35,938 nt of DNA from Synechococcales cyanobacterium PMM_0082 (GCA_949127865.1 CASBQR010000074.1:1-35938); one strand, 5' to 3'. Positions 1 through 9,741 are shown, counted from the stretch's first letter. Numbers and translations are program-made. The notes: generated by a model from the sequence alone, not told the origin.

Positions 1-351
1 CAAGAATATCAACGCGCTAAGGTGACGGTTTTGCCTTCGGTGCATACTAACCTCTACGGAGACTATACTCCCGTTCCCGAACTCATGGGTTTTACACTTC
101 TAGAATCTCAAGCTTGCGGAACTCCTGCAATCTGTACAGATGCTGGGGCAATGCATGAGTTTGTCGATGATGGTAAGACGGGATATGTAGTTAAGCAAAA
201 CTCTGGAGAGGCGATCGCAGATGCTTTAAATAAACTCATTAAGTTATCGCCAACAGAATATGTAACATCCCAAACCTGTTGTCGTCAGTGGGTTCATTCT
301 CTGAATTGGAAAACAGTTGTCGAACAACATTTAGAACTATATCAACAATAA
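1..351 (+). CDS. Glycosyltransferase family 1 (GT4-like), C-terminal part; 5' end outside window
   Basis: Open frame runs from base 1 (QEYQRAKVTVLPSVHTNLYGDYTPVPELMGFTLLESQACGTPAICTDAGAMHEFVDDGKTGYVV...); E-x7-E-type donor-binding region typical of GT-B enzymes. Confidence 0.85.
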   Translation, partial: QEYQRAKVTVLPSVHTNLYGDYTPVPELMGFTLLESQACGTPAICTDAGAMHEFVDDGKTGYVVKQNSGEAIADALNKLIKLSPTEYVTSQTCCRQWVHSLNWKTVVEQHLELYQQ

Positions 352-352
352 C

Positions 353-1516
353 TTATGAAAAATTTTGGCTTTCCTTGCGAATAGCTAAATCGTATAGCTT
401 CATTAAGTTCTGCAAATGATCTTCCATAGAAAAATACTCTTCTACCATAAGTTTTCCCTTTAGTCCCATTTTTTGTGCTAAAGACCAATTTCTGGCTAAT
501 TTTTCAATGCTTTGCGCTAGTCCATTAATATCATTTGCATCCACAAGTAAGGCATTTTGAAGGCACTCAACGTATTCAGGAATTCCTCCTACCTTACTTG
601 CAATAATTGGTCTACCCATTGCTGCTGCTTCTAAACTAACAAAGCCAGCGGGTTCATGCCATACCGAAGGAAATATTAACGCTCTTGCTGCTCTTAACAG
701 TTGCATGACTTGTACTGAATCAACCCATCCATGTAAAGTAACTTTATCCTCCAACTTCAACTGACGGATTAGAGATATCAACAACTTTTCTTGTTCTTGA
801 TTACCTGTACCAGCTATATCGAGATGAATTGGCACTTGAACTAAAGCTAGAGCTTTCAGCAACCAGTTCAGACCCTTTTGGGGGGTAATTCGTCCTACAA
901 ACGCAAAATGAGGAATACCTGTATCAGGAGGTGGAGAGTAATCTTGAATTTTAGGAGCAGGTAAATAGAGCATCTCAACTAATGCAGAATTATAACCAGA
1001 GCGAATCATTTGTTGCCTAACAAATTCACTATTAGCGATCGCTGGCAGCTTCGTGAGAGTCTCCATTTCCTGCCAACAGCGTTGAAACTCATCCCGTAAT
1101 ACATGCGGTCGAATGCTGCCGCAGTGGTCTACAACATGCCCCCAGAGACAACCGCCCAGTCCGTAAGGGCGATCGCATGGTTGATGCCAATTTTGCAAAT
1201 ACCGCGAGCCACTAGGACAATAGGGATTGTGACTATGAACAGAACGCACTACTGGCAGTTCTTGTGGCGGTAGCTTGCTAATGGAGGTGTGTAAATGAAG
1301 AATATCTAACTGGTGTAATTCAGCTTGCCTGTAGAGGTCATCATCATCACTGACAAGTACTCTACAATCTTCTGCGACTAGATTGAGGTTAATTGGGCGA
1401 GTATCGAATAAATAAACCCTATGTCCTGCTGCTAATTGAGCTTGGCTAAGGCGATATATATAAGTAGCAATCCCACCAGGATCACTTAAGCCTTTCATAT
1501 AGTGAGCTATACGCAT
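353..1516 (-). CDS. Glycosyltransferase family 1 (GT4-like)
   Basis: 387 aa; N-terminal 'KGLSDPGGIATYIYRLSQ', 'FVGRITPQKGLNWLLKAL', 'IFPSVWHEPAGFVSLEAAAMGRPIIASKVGGIPEYV'. Convergent with the preceding GT, stops almost touching. Confidence 0.9.
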   Translation of the reverse strand: MRIAHYMKGLSDPGGIATYIYRLSQAQLAAGHRVYLFDTRPINLNLVAEDCRVLVSDDDDLYRQAELHQLDILHLHTSISKLPPQELPVVRSVHSHNPYCPSGSRYLQNWHQPCDRPYGLGGCLWGHVVDHCGSIRPHVLRDEFQRCWQEMETLTKLPAIANSEFVRQQMIRSGYNSALVEMLYLPAPKIQDYSPPPDTGIPHFAFVGRITPQKGLNWLLKALALVQVPIHLDIAGTGNQEQEKLLISLIRQLKLEDKVTLHGWVDSVQVMQLLRAARALIFPSVWHEPAGFVSLEAAAMGRPIIASKVGGIPEYVECLQNALLVDANDINGLAQSIEKLARNWSLAQKMGLKGKLMVEEYFSMEDHLQNLMKLYDLAIRKESQNFS

Positions 1517-1561
1517 TAATTATTCACTATTTTTAACTAAATATAAACACGTTAATTAATT

Positions 1562-2347
1562 TTATTCAATTGAAAAAAGTAGGTTTTGCAAAGGAGAATC
1601 AATATCTATACCTTTGTTCTTTGACTTAAGCCCTAACCCTAATAATTTCTGATATAGGGAGTTAACACTGCTTCCATTACCTTCAAGCCAATCTTTATTA
1701 AATTCTAAAAGAATGGAATGAATTTTCCTAGATTCAATAGCTATTCTAGCCCCTTCAATAACATTCGGTTCAAAACCTTCTACATCAATTTTCATTAAGT
1801 CAACATACTCAATTTTATTGTCTTTTAAATATTCGTCTAATGTAAGAATAGGAACTTCAATTGGATGACCACCGTCATTCTTGACCATTGTTGGTGTATG
1901 ATTTCCCCATTTATCATCAGATATATAAAGTTCTATAGTGCCTCTAGAGTTACTAAGACCTGCTTGAATTATGCTAATTTGAGATATATTATTCCTATTA
2001 ATAGTGTCTTCTAATCTGCCATATGCATATGGACTTGGTTCAAATGCTATAACCTTTCCTTCACTTCCAACTAAAGCAGATGCCATAAGAGTGAAATAGC
2101 CGATATTAGCCCCCACGTCTATAAAGGTCATACCTGGCTTGAGATAATTCTTAATCAGGTTTGATTCACATGGCTCAAAAACATTTAAATAAACGCTTCT
2201 TTGAATATAATCGCTTAAATCTAGAGTCAATTTATAGTCATAAAAATTAACATTTTTTTCTCCTACTCTTGGACAGATTAAATGTAAAAATCCTGCTTTA
2301 CGGGGAAAGTTAAACTGGCGAACCCATTCAATAAAAAGCTGTTTCAT
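1562..2347 (-). CDS. FkbM-family methyltransferase
   Basis: 'MTFIDVGANIGYFTLMASALVGSEGKVIAFEPSPYAYGRLEDTI', 'VDLMKIDVEGFEPNVIEGA' are FkbM SAM-methyltransferase motifs. Confidence 0.88.
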   Translation of the reverse strand: MKQLFIEWVRQFNFPRKAGFLHLICPRVGEKNVNFYDYKLTLDLSDYIQRSVYLNVFEPCESNLIKNYLKPGMTFIDVGANIGYFTLMASALVGSEGKVIAFEPSPYAYGRLEDTINRNNISQISIIQAGLSNSRGTIELYISDDKWGNHTPTMVKNDGGHPIEVPILTLDEYLKDNKIEYVDLMKIDVEGFEPNVIEGARIAIESRKIHSILLEFNKDWLEGNGSSVNSLYQKLLGLGLKSKNKGIDIDSPLQNLLFSIE

Positions 2348-2794
2348 TTTTTATTTTAAACCTGTTTAATGATAATTGTATTATTTAACACAATTAATAA
2401 TTATGAAATTTATTGTTCAATTCTTTATCTCGATACAGGGGTTGAATGCTCAATAATTGCGGGCAGAGTTTCTTCGATTTTCATAAGTTTACATCTTTTT
2501 CAAATTTTTCTAAAATGTTCTTCGCCATATAATGCCATTTATAAACTCTTAATTCTGGCGTTAGGTAACAGCAAGATGTTTTGTAAATATACGTAGTTAA
2601 AAACCATTACGGGGATGTAGCGCCCAACCCTGATTGACTGACAAAAGTCCAAGGAAGAGCAAGAGAAAGCATACAGAGAGTGCATTTGGGTAAAAATCAG
2701 GCAAATGCTGGCTTTGAAAAAATGAGCAAAGATCGAAATGTCCAAAAACGCCTCACGACTATATAGTGAACTAAAAAATTTGGGAGTCAATATA

Positions 2795-3140
2795 GCCCTT
2801 GGTCAGATATAAGGCATTTAGGGGTAATGGGCAAGATGATGGGGGGATTAATCGCAACAGGCAGTGTAAATCTGACGAAATAGATCAGCCATTTCAACAC
2901 TAAAGCGGAAATAGCGCAAAGTACGCAGACACAACTATCAGGATGAATGAAGAATCTCTGTATCAACCCCGCAAAGCTATATAGTCCAGTGATCAAAGCC
3001 TATTTAAGCAAATGGCAAGAAGCAGAAATATATCTAAGTTTTGACACCAGTCAACTGTGGGAAGAGTACTGCATTATCTTATCTCATGAGGTCAGGAATA
3101 GTTCCCGCCCATTGCGTAGTGATAGATAAAGTGAATTTCT
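2795..3140 (+). pseudogene. Decayed IS4-like transposase remnant (multiple stops/frameshifts)
   Basis: Conceptual translation: 'WSDIRHLGVMGKMMGGLIATGSVNLTK*ISHFNTKAEIAQSTQ...' then, after a frame change, 'LYSPVIKAYLSKWQEAEIYLSFDTSQLWEEYCIIL', then another frame change 'RSGIVPAHCVVID'. The DTSxLW segment matches IS4-type DDE transposases as I recall them. Confidence 0.75.
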
Positions 3141-3284
3141 CTGAAACCATCAGTGGATAAGCATAAATATCCCAAAGATTATTAGGGGGAAAGGTTATAG
3201 TTTTTAGATAGTTCTATGCCAAAAGTTATTAATTTGGGTATTTCTCTTTAATTCCAAGTTTAGATTTCTAATTAATTTTTCATT

Positions 3285-4781
3285 ATGTCTAAAAAAATAA
3301 TTATCTGGTTTCGCAATGACCTGCGATCGCATGATCATCAACCATTACACCAAGCAGTTCAATTAAACGCCCAGATTATTCCAATCTACTGTTTTGACCC
3401 AAGGACATTTGGACAAACTAACTGTGGGTTTCCAAAAACTGGGGCATTTAGAGCTAAATTTTTATTAGAGAGTCTCATAGATTTAAGGCATAAATTGAAG
3501 ACCTTGGGCAGTAATCTCATCATTCGTCAAGGTTTTCCAGAATTAATCATACCTGAGCTAGCATTAGATATTCAGGCTACAGATGTCTATTTTCATGGGG
3601 AGGCAACTTCCGAAGAGATTAAAGTAGAAACAGATCTTATAAATAATCTTACAAAAATTGGAGTGAAGTCTGTATCCTTCTGGGGGCATTCGCTTTATAA
3701 TCCTGAAGATTTACCTTTTCAGATTTCTAACTTACCTGAACTATTTACGAGCTTTCGGAAGGAAGTTGAAAAATCCTCTATTGTCAATCCCCCACTACCA
3801 ACTCCTGCTCAATTACCTCCTATAGATAATCTGGAAGTTGGTGAAATCCCTACTTTAGGAGAATTAGGTTTTGAACCTGCGATCGCCGATCCTAGGACAA
3901 TTATAAAATTTACAGGCGGTGAAACATCAGGATTAGAGCGACTTGATTACTATTTTTGGCAGAGTGATCTTATAAGAACTTACAAAGAAACTCGAAATGG
4001 AATGCTTGGCGAAGATTATTCTTCAAAATTTTCACCTTGGTTAGCTCTCGGTTGCCTTAGCCCTCGTTACATTTATGCTCAAGTCAAAAAATATGAACAA
4101 GAACGAACTGCTAATGATTCTACCTATTGGCTGATATTTGAACTGCTGTGGCGTGATTATTTTCGATTTATTGCTACCAAACATGGCGATCGCCTCTTTA
4201 AGAGATCAGGGTTACAGGGCATAAATTTACCTTGGTCAGAGGATGGGGGGCAATTTGGACTTTGGCAAACTGGGCAAACTGGATTTCCGTTAATTGATGC
4301 CAATATGCAAGAGTTAGCAGCAACGGGCTTTATGTCCAATCGGGGAAGACAAAATGTTGCGAGTTTTTTAACTAAGAATATGGGAATTAATTGGCAAATG
4401 GGGGCAAAGTGGTTTGAGTCGATGCTAATTGATTATGATGTCTGTAGTAACTGGGGAAATTGGAACTACGCAGCAGGTGTAGGTAATGATGCCAGAGGAT
4501 TTCGCTATTTTAATATTCTCAAGCAATCCCAAGATTATGATCCTGACGGTAAGTATGTAAAACATTGGCTCCCCGCCTTGAAACTAGTTCCGTCTAGGAA
4601 AGTTCACAGTCCTTGGACACTCTTGGATGTCGAACTAGAGCGATCGCAAATTAACATAGGAAAAGATTATCCTAAACCGATTTTAGACTTAGATCGCTCA
4701 GTAAAGGTTAACGAACAAGCCTACAACTCCGCCTGTGGAATCGGTAAAAATGCCCACAAAAGAGAAAATTTAAGACGATAG
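3285..4781 (+). CDS. Cryptochrome/photolyase family protein, DASH type
   Basis: 'IIIWFRNDLRSHDHQPLHQAV', 'CFDPRTFGQT..GFPKTGAFRAKFLLESLIDLR', 'ELLWRDYFRFIATKHGDRLF', 'TGFPLIDANMQELAATGFMSNRGRQNVASFLTKNMGINWQMGAKWFE', 'GVGNDARGFRYFNILKQSQDYDPDGKYVKHWLP'. Confidence 0.93.
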   Translation: MSKKIIIWFRNDLRSHDHQPLHQAVQLNAQIIPIYCFDPRTFGQTNCGFPKTGAFRAKFLLESLIDLRHKLKTLGSNLIIRQGFPELIIPELALDIQATDVYFHGEATSEEIKVETDLINNLTKIGVKSVSFWGHSLYNPEDLPFQISNLPELFTSFRKEVEKSSIVNPPLPTPAQLPPIDNLEVGEIPTLGELGFEPAIADPRTIIKFTGGETSGLERLDYYFWQSDLIRTYKETRNGMLGEDYSSKFSPWLALGCLSPRYIYAQVKKYEQERTANDSTYWLIFELLWRDYFRFIATKHGDRLFKRSGLQGINLPWSEDGGQFGLWQTGQTGFPLIDANMQELAATGFMSNRGRQNVASFLTKNMGINWQMGAKWFESMLIDYDVCSNWGNWNYAAGVGNDARGFRYFNILKQSQDYDPDGKYVKHWLPALKLVPSRKVHSPWTLLDVELERSQINIGKDYPKPILDLDRSVKVNEQAYNSACGIGKNAHKRENLRR

Positions 4782-4786
4782 CAACC

Positions 4787-6292
4787 CTACAAATTTAAAT
4801 ACTGACGAATTGGATTCAGGTCAAGATGATTTTCCAGTAGGTCAGCCATTTGGTTATACATAGTCTGCTGGTGAGTTTGCCAATTTAGCTGAGAAGGTTG
4901 ATATTCGGGAATATTTGCCATCTTTACTAATGCTGCCCGCACCTGACTAGATTCAAATAGTCCATGTAAATAAGTTCCCCAAATCCTTGGCGATCGCACT
5001 CCTTCAGGTTGCTTGTTATCCAGATAGGCAGATTGATTTTGGTATTGAATCTGGAGCAAAGGCTGAATATCTTCGTTTTGTGCAACTAGTTCTGTATGCC
5101 CCATATGAATTTCATATGCCATCCATTGATCGGTAACTTGATCGGTGGCTTGCTCAGAGTACCAATTTGCCTGCACTTGTCGCACTTGTTTGATCGGTAA
5201 AAACTCGGTAATTACAGGTAAAAGCCCTAAACCTGCGACTTGTCCTGCTGAGCCTGCTACCCCTTGCCGATCGCCTAGACTAATTCCCAACATTTGATAC
5301 CCACCACAAATCCCGACTATAGGTATACCTTGACTAGCAGCCCGATTAATTGCCAGATCTAAGCCAGTCTTGCGTAACCACTCTAAATCAGCGATCGTAT
5401 TTTTACTGCCGGGCAGAATAATTAGCTTAGCGTCACTTAACTCCGCCACAGACTGCACCCAACAGGTTTGAACTCCATAATCTAACTGCCAAGGTTGCGA
5501 GTCTTGGGAATTGGAAAGATGGGGAAATCTGATCCACGCAATCTTTGCCCCCACTCCTTTGGTTTCGGCATCTTGGCACAAACTATCTTCACTTTCAGGT
5601 TGCAAATTCCCTTGATAAGGGAGTACACCTAAATAGGGAACCTTGGGAATATAATCCTTAAAATACTTTTCGGCATCAGCAAATAAGCGTAAATCTCCAC
5701 GAAACTTATTAACCACTAAGCCCAGTCCAGCTAACTGAGTAGGTTCTGACATCAGGTGATGAGTTCCGATAATCTGGGCAAATACACCTCCTTTTTCAAT
5801 ATCTCCCACCAATAGCCACCGACCTTTTAAGTGCATAATTGGTCGTAAATTCACTAAATCACGGTGCATTAAATTAAGCTCAACTGGACTACCTGCGCCT
5901 TCTAGCAATAAAACATCGCAGCGATCGCCCCAAAAATCTAAACATTCACACACAGTCTGCCACAGAGTTTCAATATGTTGATAGTAGTCAATAGCGGCAA
6001 TATGTTGTCGAGCTTCACCCATCACTACTAATTGTGAAGTCCCTGCCCCTGATGGTTTGAGCAAAATTGGATTCATCTGGGCGATTGGGCGCATTCCACA
6101 GGCGATCGCTTGCACAGACTGAGCGCGACCAATTTCCCCTCCTTCAAGGGTAACGTAGGAATTATTCGACATATTTTGAGCCTTAAACGGAGCCACATTT
6201 ATCCCTTGCCGTCGCAACCATGCCCCCAAAGCCGTAACCATCCAACTTTTACCCGCATTAGATGAAGTTCCTAAAACCGAAATTGCTTTCAT
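4787..6292 (-). CDS. cobQ: Cobyric acid synthase (adenosylcobyrate amidotransferase)
   Basis: 'MKAISVLGTSSNAGKSWMVTALGAWLRRQGINVAPFKAQNMSNNSYVTLEGGEIGRAQSVQAIA', 'GICGGYQMLG', 'GTYLHGLFES'. ORF track opens at 6328; MKAISV start (6292) fits the family better. Confidence 0.95.
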   Translation of the reverse strand: MKAISVLGTSSNAGKSWMVTALGAWLRRQGINVAPFKAQNMSNNSYVTLEGGEIGRAQSVQAIACGMRPIAQMNPILLKPSGAGTSQLVVMGEARQHIAAIDYYQHIETLWQTVCECLDFWGDRCDVLLLEGAGSPVELNLMHRDLVNLRPIMHLKGRWLLVGDIEKGGVFAQIIGTHHLMSEPTQLAGLGLVVNKFRGDLRLFADAEKYFKDYIPKVPYLGVLPYQGNLQPESEDSLCQDAETKGVGAKIAWIRFPHLSNSQDSQPWQLDYGVQTCWVQSVAELSDAKLIILPGSKNTIADLEWLRKTGLDLAINRAASQGIPIVGICGGYQMLGISLGDRQGVAGSAGQVAGLGLLPVITEFLPIKQVRQVQANWYSEQATDQVTDQWMAYEIHMGHTELVAQNEDIQPLLQIQYQNQSAYLDNKQPEGVRSPRIWGTYLHGLFESSQVRAALVKMANIPEYQPSQLNWQTHQQTMYNQMADLLENHLDLNPIRQYLNL

Positions 6293-6385
6293 AATTTGCA
6301 GTAACTTGGTTGTGAAAAGCGATCGCATTTAGCTAAAGTATAATGAATTTAACTTTTCTAATCGCCGAGCTTTATAAATATAAAA

Positions 6386-7255
6386 ATGGTAGTTAAACCC
6401 GACTGGCTCAGAGTAAAAGCTCCCCAATGGCAAAGAGTAGGCAGCGTTAAAGAAACCCTACGAGACTTAGGCTTGAATACCGTGTGCGAAGAGGCATCCT
6501 GCCCTAATATTGGTGAATGTTTTAGCATTGGTACCGCCACATTTCTAATTATGGGTCCTGCCTGTACCCGTGCCTGTCCCTATTGTGACATTGACTTTGA
6601 GAAAAAGCCCCAAGTCCTTGACCCTACCGAACCCGATCGCCTAGCCGAAGCCGTAAAAAGATTGAGCTTAAAGCACGTTGTCATTACCTCAGTTAATCGA
6701 GATGATTTAGCCGATGGTGGAGCCTCCCAGTTTGTGAAATGTATTGAGAGGATTCACACCCTTACGCCCAACACCACAATTGAAGTTCTAATTCCCGATC
6801 TATGTGGCAATTGGCAGGCACTAGAAATAATTCTATCTGCTCATCCCAATGTCCTGAATCACAATACCGAGACTATCCCCAGACTATACAAACGCACCCG
6901 TCCACAAGGGGATTACCAAAGGACATTAGAGCTACTGCGCCGCACTAAAGAGCTTGCCCCTTGGGCATATACCAAATCTGGGCTAATGGTTGGTTTGGGC
7001 GAAACCGTTGATGAAGTGATCGAAGTCATGGCAAATCTACGCAGTAGTGATTGTGATATTTTAACCATTGGGCAATATCTCCAACCATCCCAGAAACATC
7101 TTGATGTTCAAGAATTTGTGCATCCCGATCGCTTTGCCAATTGGCAGAAAGTAGGAGAATCTATGGGATTTCTACAGGTTGTTTCTTCACCTTTAACTCG
7201 CAGTTCCTACCATGCCGAAGAAGTCCAAAAACTTATGCAACTATATCCCCGCTAA
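6386..7255 (+). CDS. lipA: Lipoyl synthase
   Basis: Radical SAM with both cysteine motifs: '[12 protein letters not shown]' and 'CTRACPYC'; '[28 protein letters not shown]', '[10 protein letters not shown]', '[10 protein letters not shown]'. Confidence 0.96.
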   Translation: MVVKPDWLRVKAPQWQRVGSVKETLRDLGLNTVCEEASCPNIGECFSIGTATFLIMGPACTRACPYCDIDFEKKPQVLDPTEPDRLAEAVKRLSLKHVVITSVNRDDLADGGASQFVKCIERIHTLTPNTTIEVLIPDLCGNWQALEIILSAHPNVLNHNTETIPRLYKRTRPQGDYQRTLELLRRTKELAPWAYTKSGLMVGLGETVDEVIEVMANLRSSDCDILTIGQYLQPSQKHLDVQEFVHPDRFANWQKVGESMGFLQVVSSPLTRSSYHAEEVQKLMQLYPR

Positions 7256-7333
7256 TCTGATTTACTAAATAATCAGAATTAATTTTGCAGAATTGGTAGA
7301 TTATAAATATACGCGATGTGCAACTACAACCAA

Positions 7334-7415
7334 CCCTCATCCCCTTCTCCTGCCCTGGGAGGAAGAAATCATCAAAGTCCCTCTCTCGCTCTGGGACAGG
7401 GATTCAGGGTGAGGG
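7334..7415. repeat. Intergenic palindromic repeat, copy 1 (CCCTCATCCCC...GGGTGAGGG)
   Basis: Ends CCCTCATCCCCttctcctgccctgggag ... ccctctctcgctctgggacaggg...GGGTGAGGG are complementary overall; related copy at 21757-21854. Confidence 0.75.
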
Positions 7416-7451
7416 CAATCAAAGAAGTCACACATTACGTAAATATATAAA

Positions 7452-7479
7452 TTGGTAGTTTAGTCAGTAAAACTACCAA
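7452..7479. promoter_or_regulatory. 10-bp perfect inverted repeat (hairpin or operator) upstream of the 7528 ORF
   Basis: TTGGTAGTTT-agtcagta-AAACTACCAA. Confidence 0.5.
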
Positions 7480-7527
7480 GGTAAAGTTAATGGGTTTTCA
7501 TCTCACTTTAATAATGCTTACTTACTT

Positions 7528-7899
7528 ATGAATACATTTCAAAGATTTAAAGAGAGTTCTAACGACAATTTTGAAGAAAAACTAAATAAACTCTGTGCCG
7601 CGATCGCCGTGATTGCCCAAAGTGTGGATGAATTAAAAAATATCACCATTGAGCAGGGTAAAAATGTGGAAAGGGCTTTACAGCTAGCCGAACATCAACA
7701 AGCAGGCATGAATAAATTTGTAGATGCTTTCTACGAACAGGCTAAGTCCGTTACAGAGTTATTACTTTCTTTAAAAGAGTCCACGGAAGCCGCCAGAAAC
7801 TTGGCTAAGGCGGGGGAATCTTCCCAAGCGATCGCCAAATCCCATCAAGAAGCAATCCGTGAGTTACTCCAAGAATTACGCCAAAGTCGAAACAATTAA
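7528..7899 (+). CDS. Small predicted coiled-coil protein of unknown function
   Basis: 123 aa, almost wholly helical/heptad-like ('LNKLCAAIAVIAQSVDELKNITIEQGKNVERALQLAEHQQAGMNKFVDAF...'); no catalytic motif recognised. Confidence 0.7.
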   Translation: MNTFQRFKESSNDNFEEKLNKLCAAIAVIAQSVDELKNITIEQGKNVERALQLAEHQQAGMNKFVDAFYEQAKSVTELLLSLKESTEAARNLAKAGESSQAIAKSHQEAIRELLQELRQSRNN

Positions 7900-7969
7900 T
7901 TGGTAAATCTTTTGAATCTTTGATAGAAGGGGTTTTACATCTAATTTTTCGCTAACAAGTAATAACTTT

Positions 7970-8029
7970 TTGAAATTACTAATTGATACTAATGTTTTAG
8001 TTAATTATCTTAATTCTTATGAGATTTAG
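7970..8029 (+). pseudogene. Relic of a PIN-domain (VapC-like) toxin N-terminus
   Basis: In-frame translation LKLLIDTNVLVNYLNSYEI* matches the canonical PIN-domain start '(M)KLLIDTNVLVDYL'; terminates after 19 codons. Confidence 0.6.
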
Positions 8030-8101
8030 AAGTAATGTTATGATACGTTTGCAGAGCATTTTCGTATCCCATACTAATTCGTAGTCTAAATTCACAGAAA
8101 T

Positions 8102-9322
8102 ATGGTTGGTAATGTTCCAATTAAAGAATTTGACGGTTCTAAGCAGACCAAGTTTTTTGATGCCCTAAAAAACACCCAATTCAGTGGACAATTTCTCCTA
8201 GAAGATCCCACAGGGCAAAAATGGATTTTTTATTTATATCTGGGACGACTTTTGTACGCCACTGGTGGAGTTCATCCTGTAAGACGTTGGTTTCGTAATC
8301 TGGGCGCTTATTGTCCTCATATAGACCGTCCGACATTACGAGAAATGACTACCCTCTCAGATAATGAGGCTAAAAGTTTAGCAGGCTGTTGGGAATATGA
8401 ATTGTTGCGTTTATGGGTAGAGACCAAACAAATTACCCGTGAACAAGCAGCCCAGATTATTAGGGCTATGGTTTGTGAAATTTTATTTGATGTGACCCAA
8501 GCCTCGCAGGTCATCTTTTTAACCGAAACAACTACCCCACTCAAACAGCAATTAGTATTTTTAGATACCCGTACGCTAGTTGCAAATGTGGAAAAGCAAT
8601 GGCTAGGCTGGCAAAAAGCTAAGGTTGCCGATCGCTTACCTAACCAAGCTCCTATCATTAAAAACCTAGAGCAACTGAGACAACAAACTTCTCCTGCTTC
8701 CTATCAGGCATTAGTGCGGCTCTTAAATGGCACCTACACCCTACGGGATATTGCTCTCAATCGCAAACGGGACATTGTCGATATAATTACTTTACTTCTA
8801 CCCTATGTGCAGGCAGGAATTGTGGAACTCCATGATGTTCATGATTTACCTATCCCTATTCATAATTTACCCCAAGCGGCGATCAAGCCTCCAGAAGTTA
8901 GTTTTAGCGAAAATGATCTTAATATTCCATTAATTGCTTGCATCGATGATAGCCCTGCCGTATGTCAAGCCATGGAAAAGATTTTGACGAGTGCTAAGTT
9001 TAGATTTATTGCTATTCAAAACCCCTTACGGGCGATCACCACTTTATTAGCGCGTAAACCTGATTTAGTATTTCTCGATCTGGTTATGCCTGATACTAAT
9101 GGTTATGAGATTTGCGCCCAACTGCGTAAGACCTCATTATTTCGAGACACTCCCATTATTATTTTAACTGGCAACGATGGAGTCATAGACCGAGTTAGAG
9201 CCAAAGTGGTAGGCTCATCGGACTTTCTGGCAAAACCTGTAAATGCCGAAACAGTCTTATCTGTGGTGTATAAACATCTTAAATATTCAGATAAGATGAG
9301 CAAGTCAACAGTGGTAGGGTAA
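8102..9322 (+). CDS. PatA/PixG/PilG-like response regulator (PATAN-type N-terminus + C-terminal receiver)
   Basis: N-terminal 'FFDALKNTQFSGQFLLEDPTGQKWIFYLYLGRLLYATGGVHPVRRW' (PATAN-like); C-terminal REC 'ACIDDSPAVCQAMEKIL...KPDLVFLDLVMPDTNGYEICAQLR...PIIILTGNDG..DRVRAKVVGSSDFLAKPV'. Confidence 0.9.
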   Translation: MVGNVPIKEFDGSKQTKFFDALKNTQFSGQFLLEDPTGQKWIFYLYLGRLLYATGGVHPVRRWFRNLGAYCPHIDRPTLREMTTLSDNEAKSLAGCWEYELLRLWVETKQITREQAAQIIRAMVCEILFDVTQASQVIFLTETTTPLKQQLVFLDTRTLVANVEKQWLGWQKAKVADRLPNQAPIIKNLEQLRQQTSPASYQALVRLLNGTYTLRDIALNRKRDIVDIITLLLPYVQAGIVELHDVHDLPIPIHNLPQAAIKPPEVSFSENDLNIPLIACIDDSPAVCQAMEKILTSAKFRFIAIQNPLRAITTLLARKPDLVFLDLVMPDTNGYEICAQLRKTSLFRDTPIIILTGNDGVIDRVRAKVVGSSDFLAKPVNAETVLSVVYKHLKYSDKMSKSTVVG

Positions 9323-9378
9323 GTTATTTTTAACTTATCTTTTTTGTTAATTATTAATTTTTAGAGGAAGATGGCATC

Positions 9379-9741
9379 ATGAGTGTGGTTTTAATAGTTG
9401 AAGATACATTAACGCAACTAGAGATTATCTCTGGCTGTTTGCGTAAGGGCGGATTTACAGTTATAACTGCGGCAAGTGGGGAAGATGCCTTAACTATGAT
9501 TACTTCCCAAAAACCTGACCTCATTGTTTTAGATGTGGTTCTACCTGGACGCAGTGGCTTTGAAGTTTGCCGCGATCTTAAAGGTGATGAAAAAACTAAA
9601 ATGATTCCCGTGATTCTATGTTCCACTAAGGGTAGTGATATGGATAAATTTTGGGGAATGAAGCAAGGGGCTGATGCCTACGTTTCTAAGCCTATTGATC
9701 AAGAGCATCTAGTTAAAACTGTTAAACAATTGATTAAATAA
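9379..9741 (+). CDS. CheY-like single-domain response regulator (PilH/PixH position)
   Basis: 'VLIVEDTLTQLEIISGCLRKGGF...KPDLIVLDVVLPGRSGFEVCRDLK...IPVILCSTKGSDMDKFWGMKQGADAYVSKPI'. Confidence 0.93.
   Translation: MSVVLIVEDTLTQLEIISGCLRKGGFTVITAASGEDALTMITSQKPDLIVLDVVLPGRSGFEVCRDLKGDEKTKMIPVILCSTKGSDMDKFWGMKQGADAYVSKPIDQEHLVKTVKQLIK

Noticed and set aside
2369-2790. Short ORFs 2369-2596 (+) and 2539-2790 (-)
   Set aside because: AT-rich, no recognisable protein signature; overlap each other and the decayed IS region.
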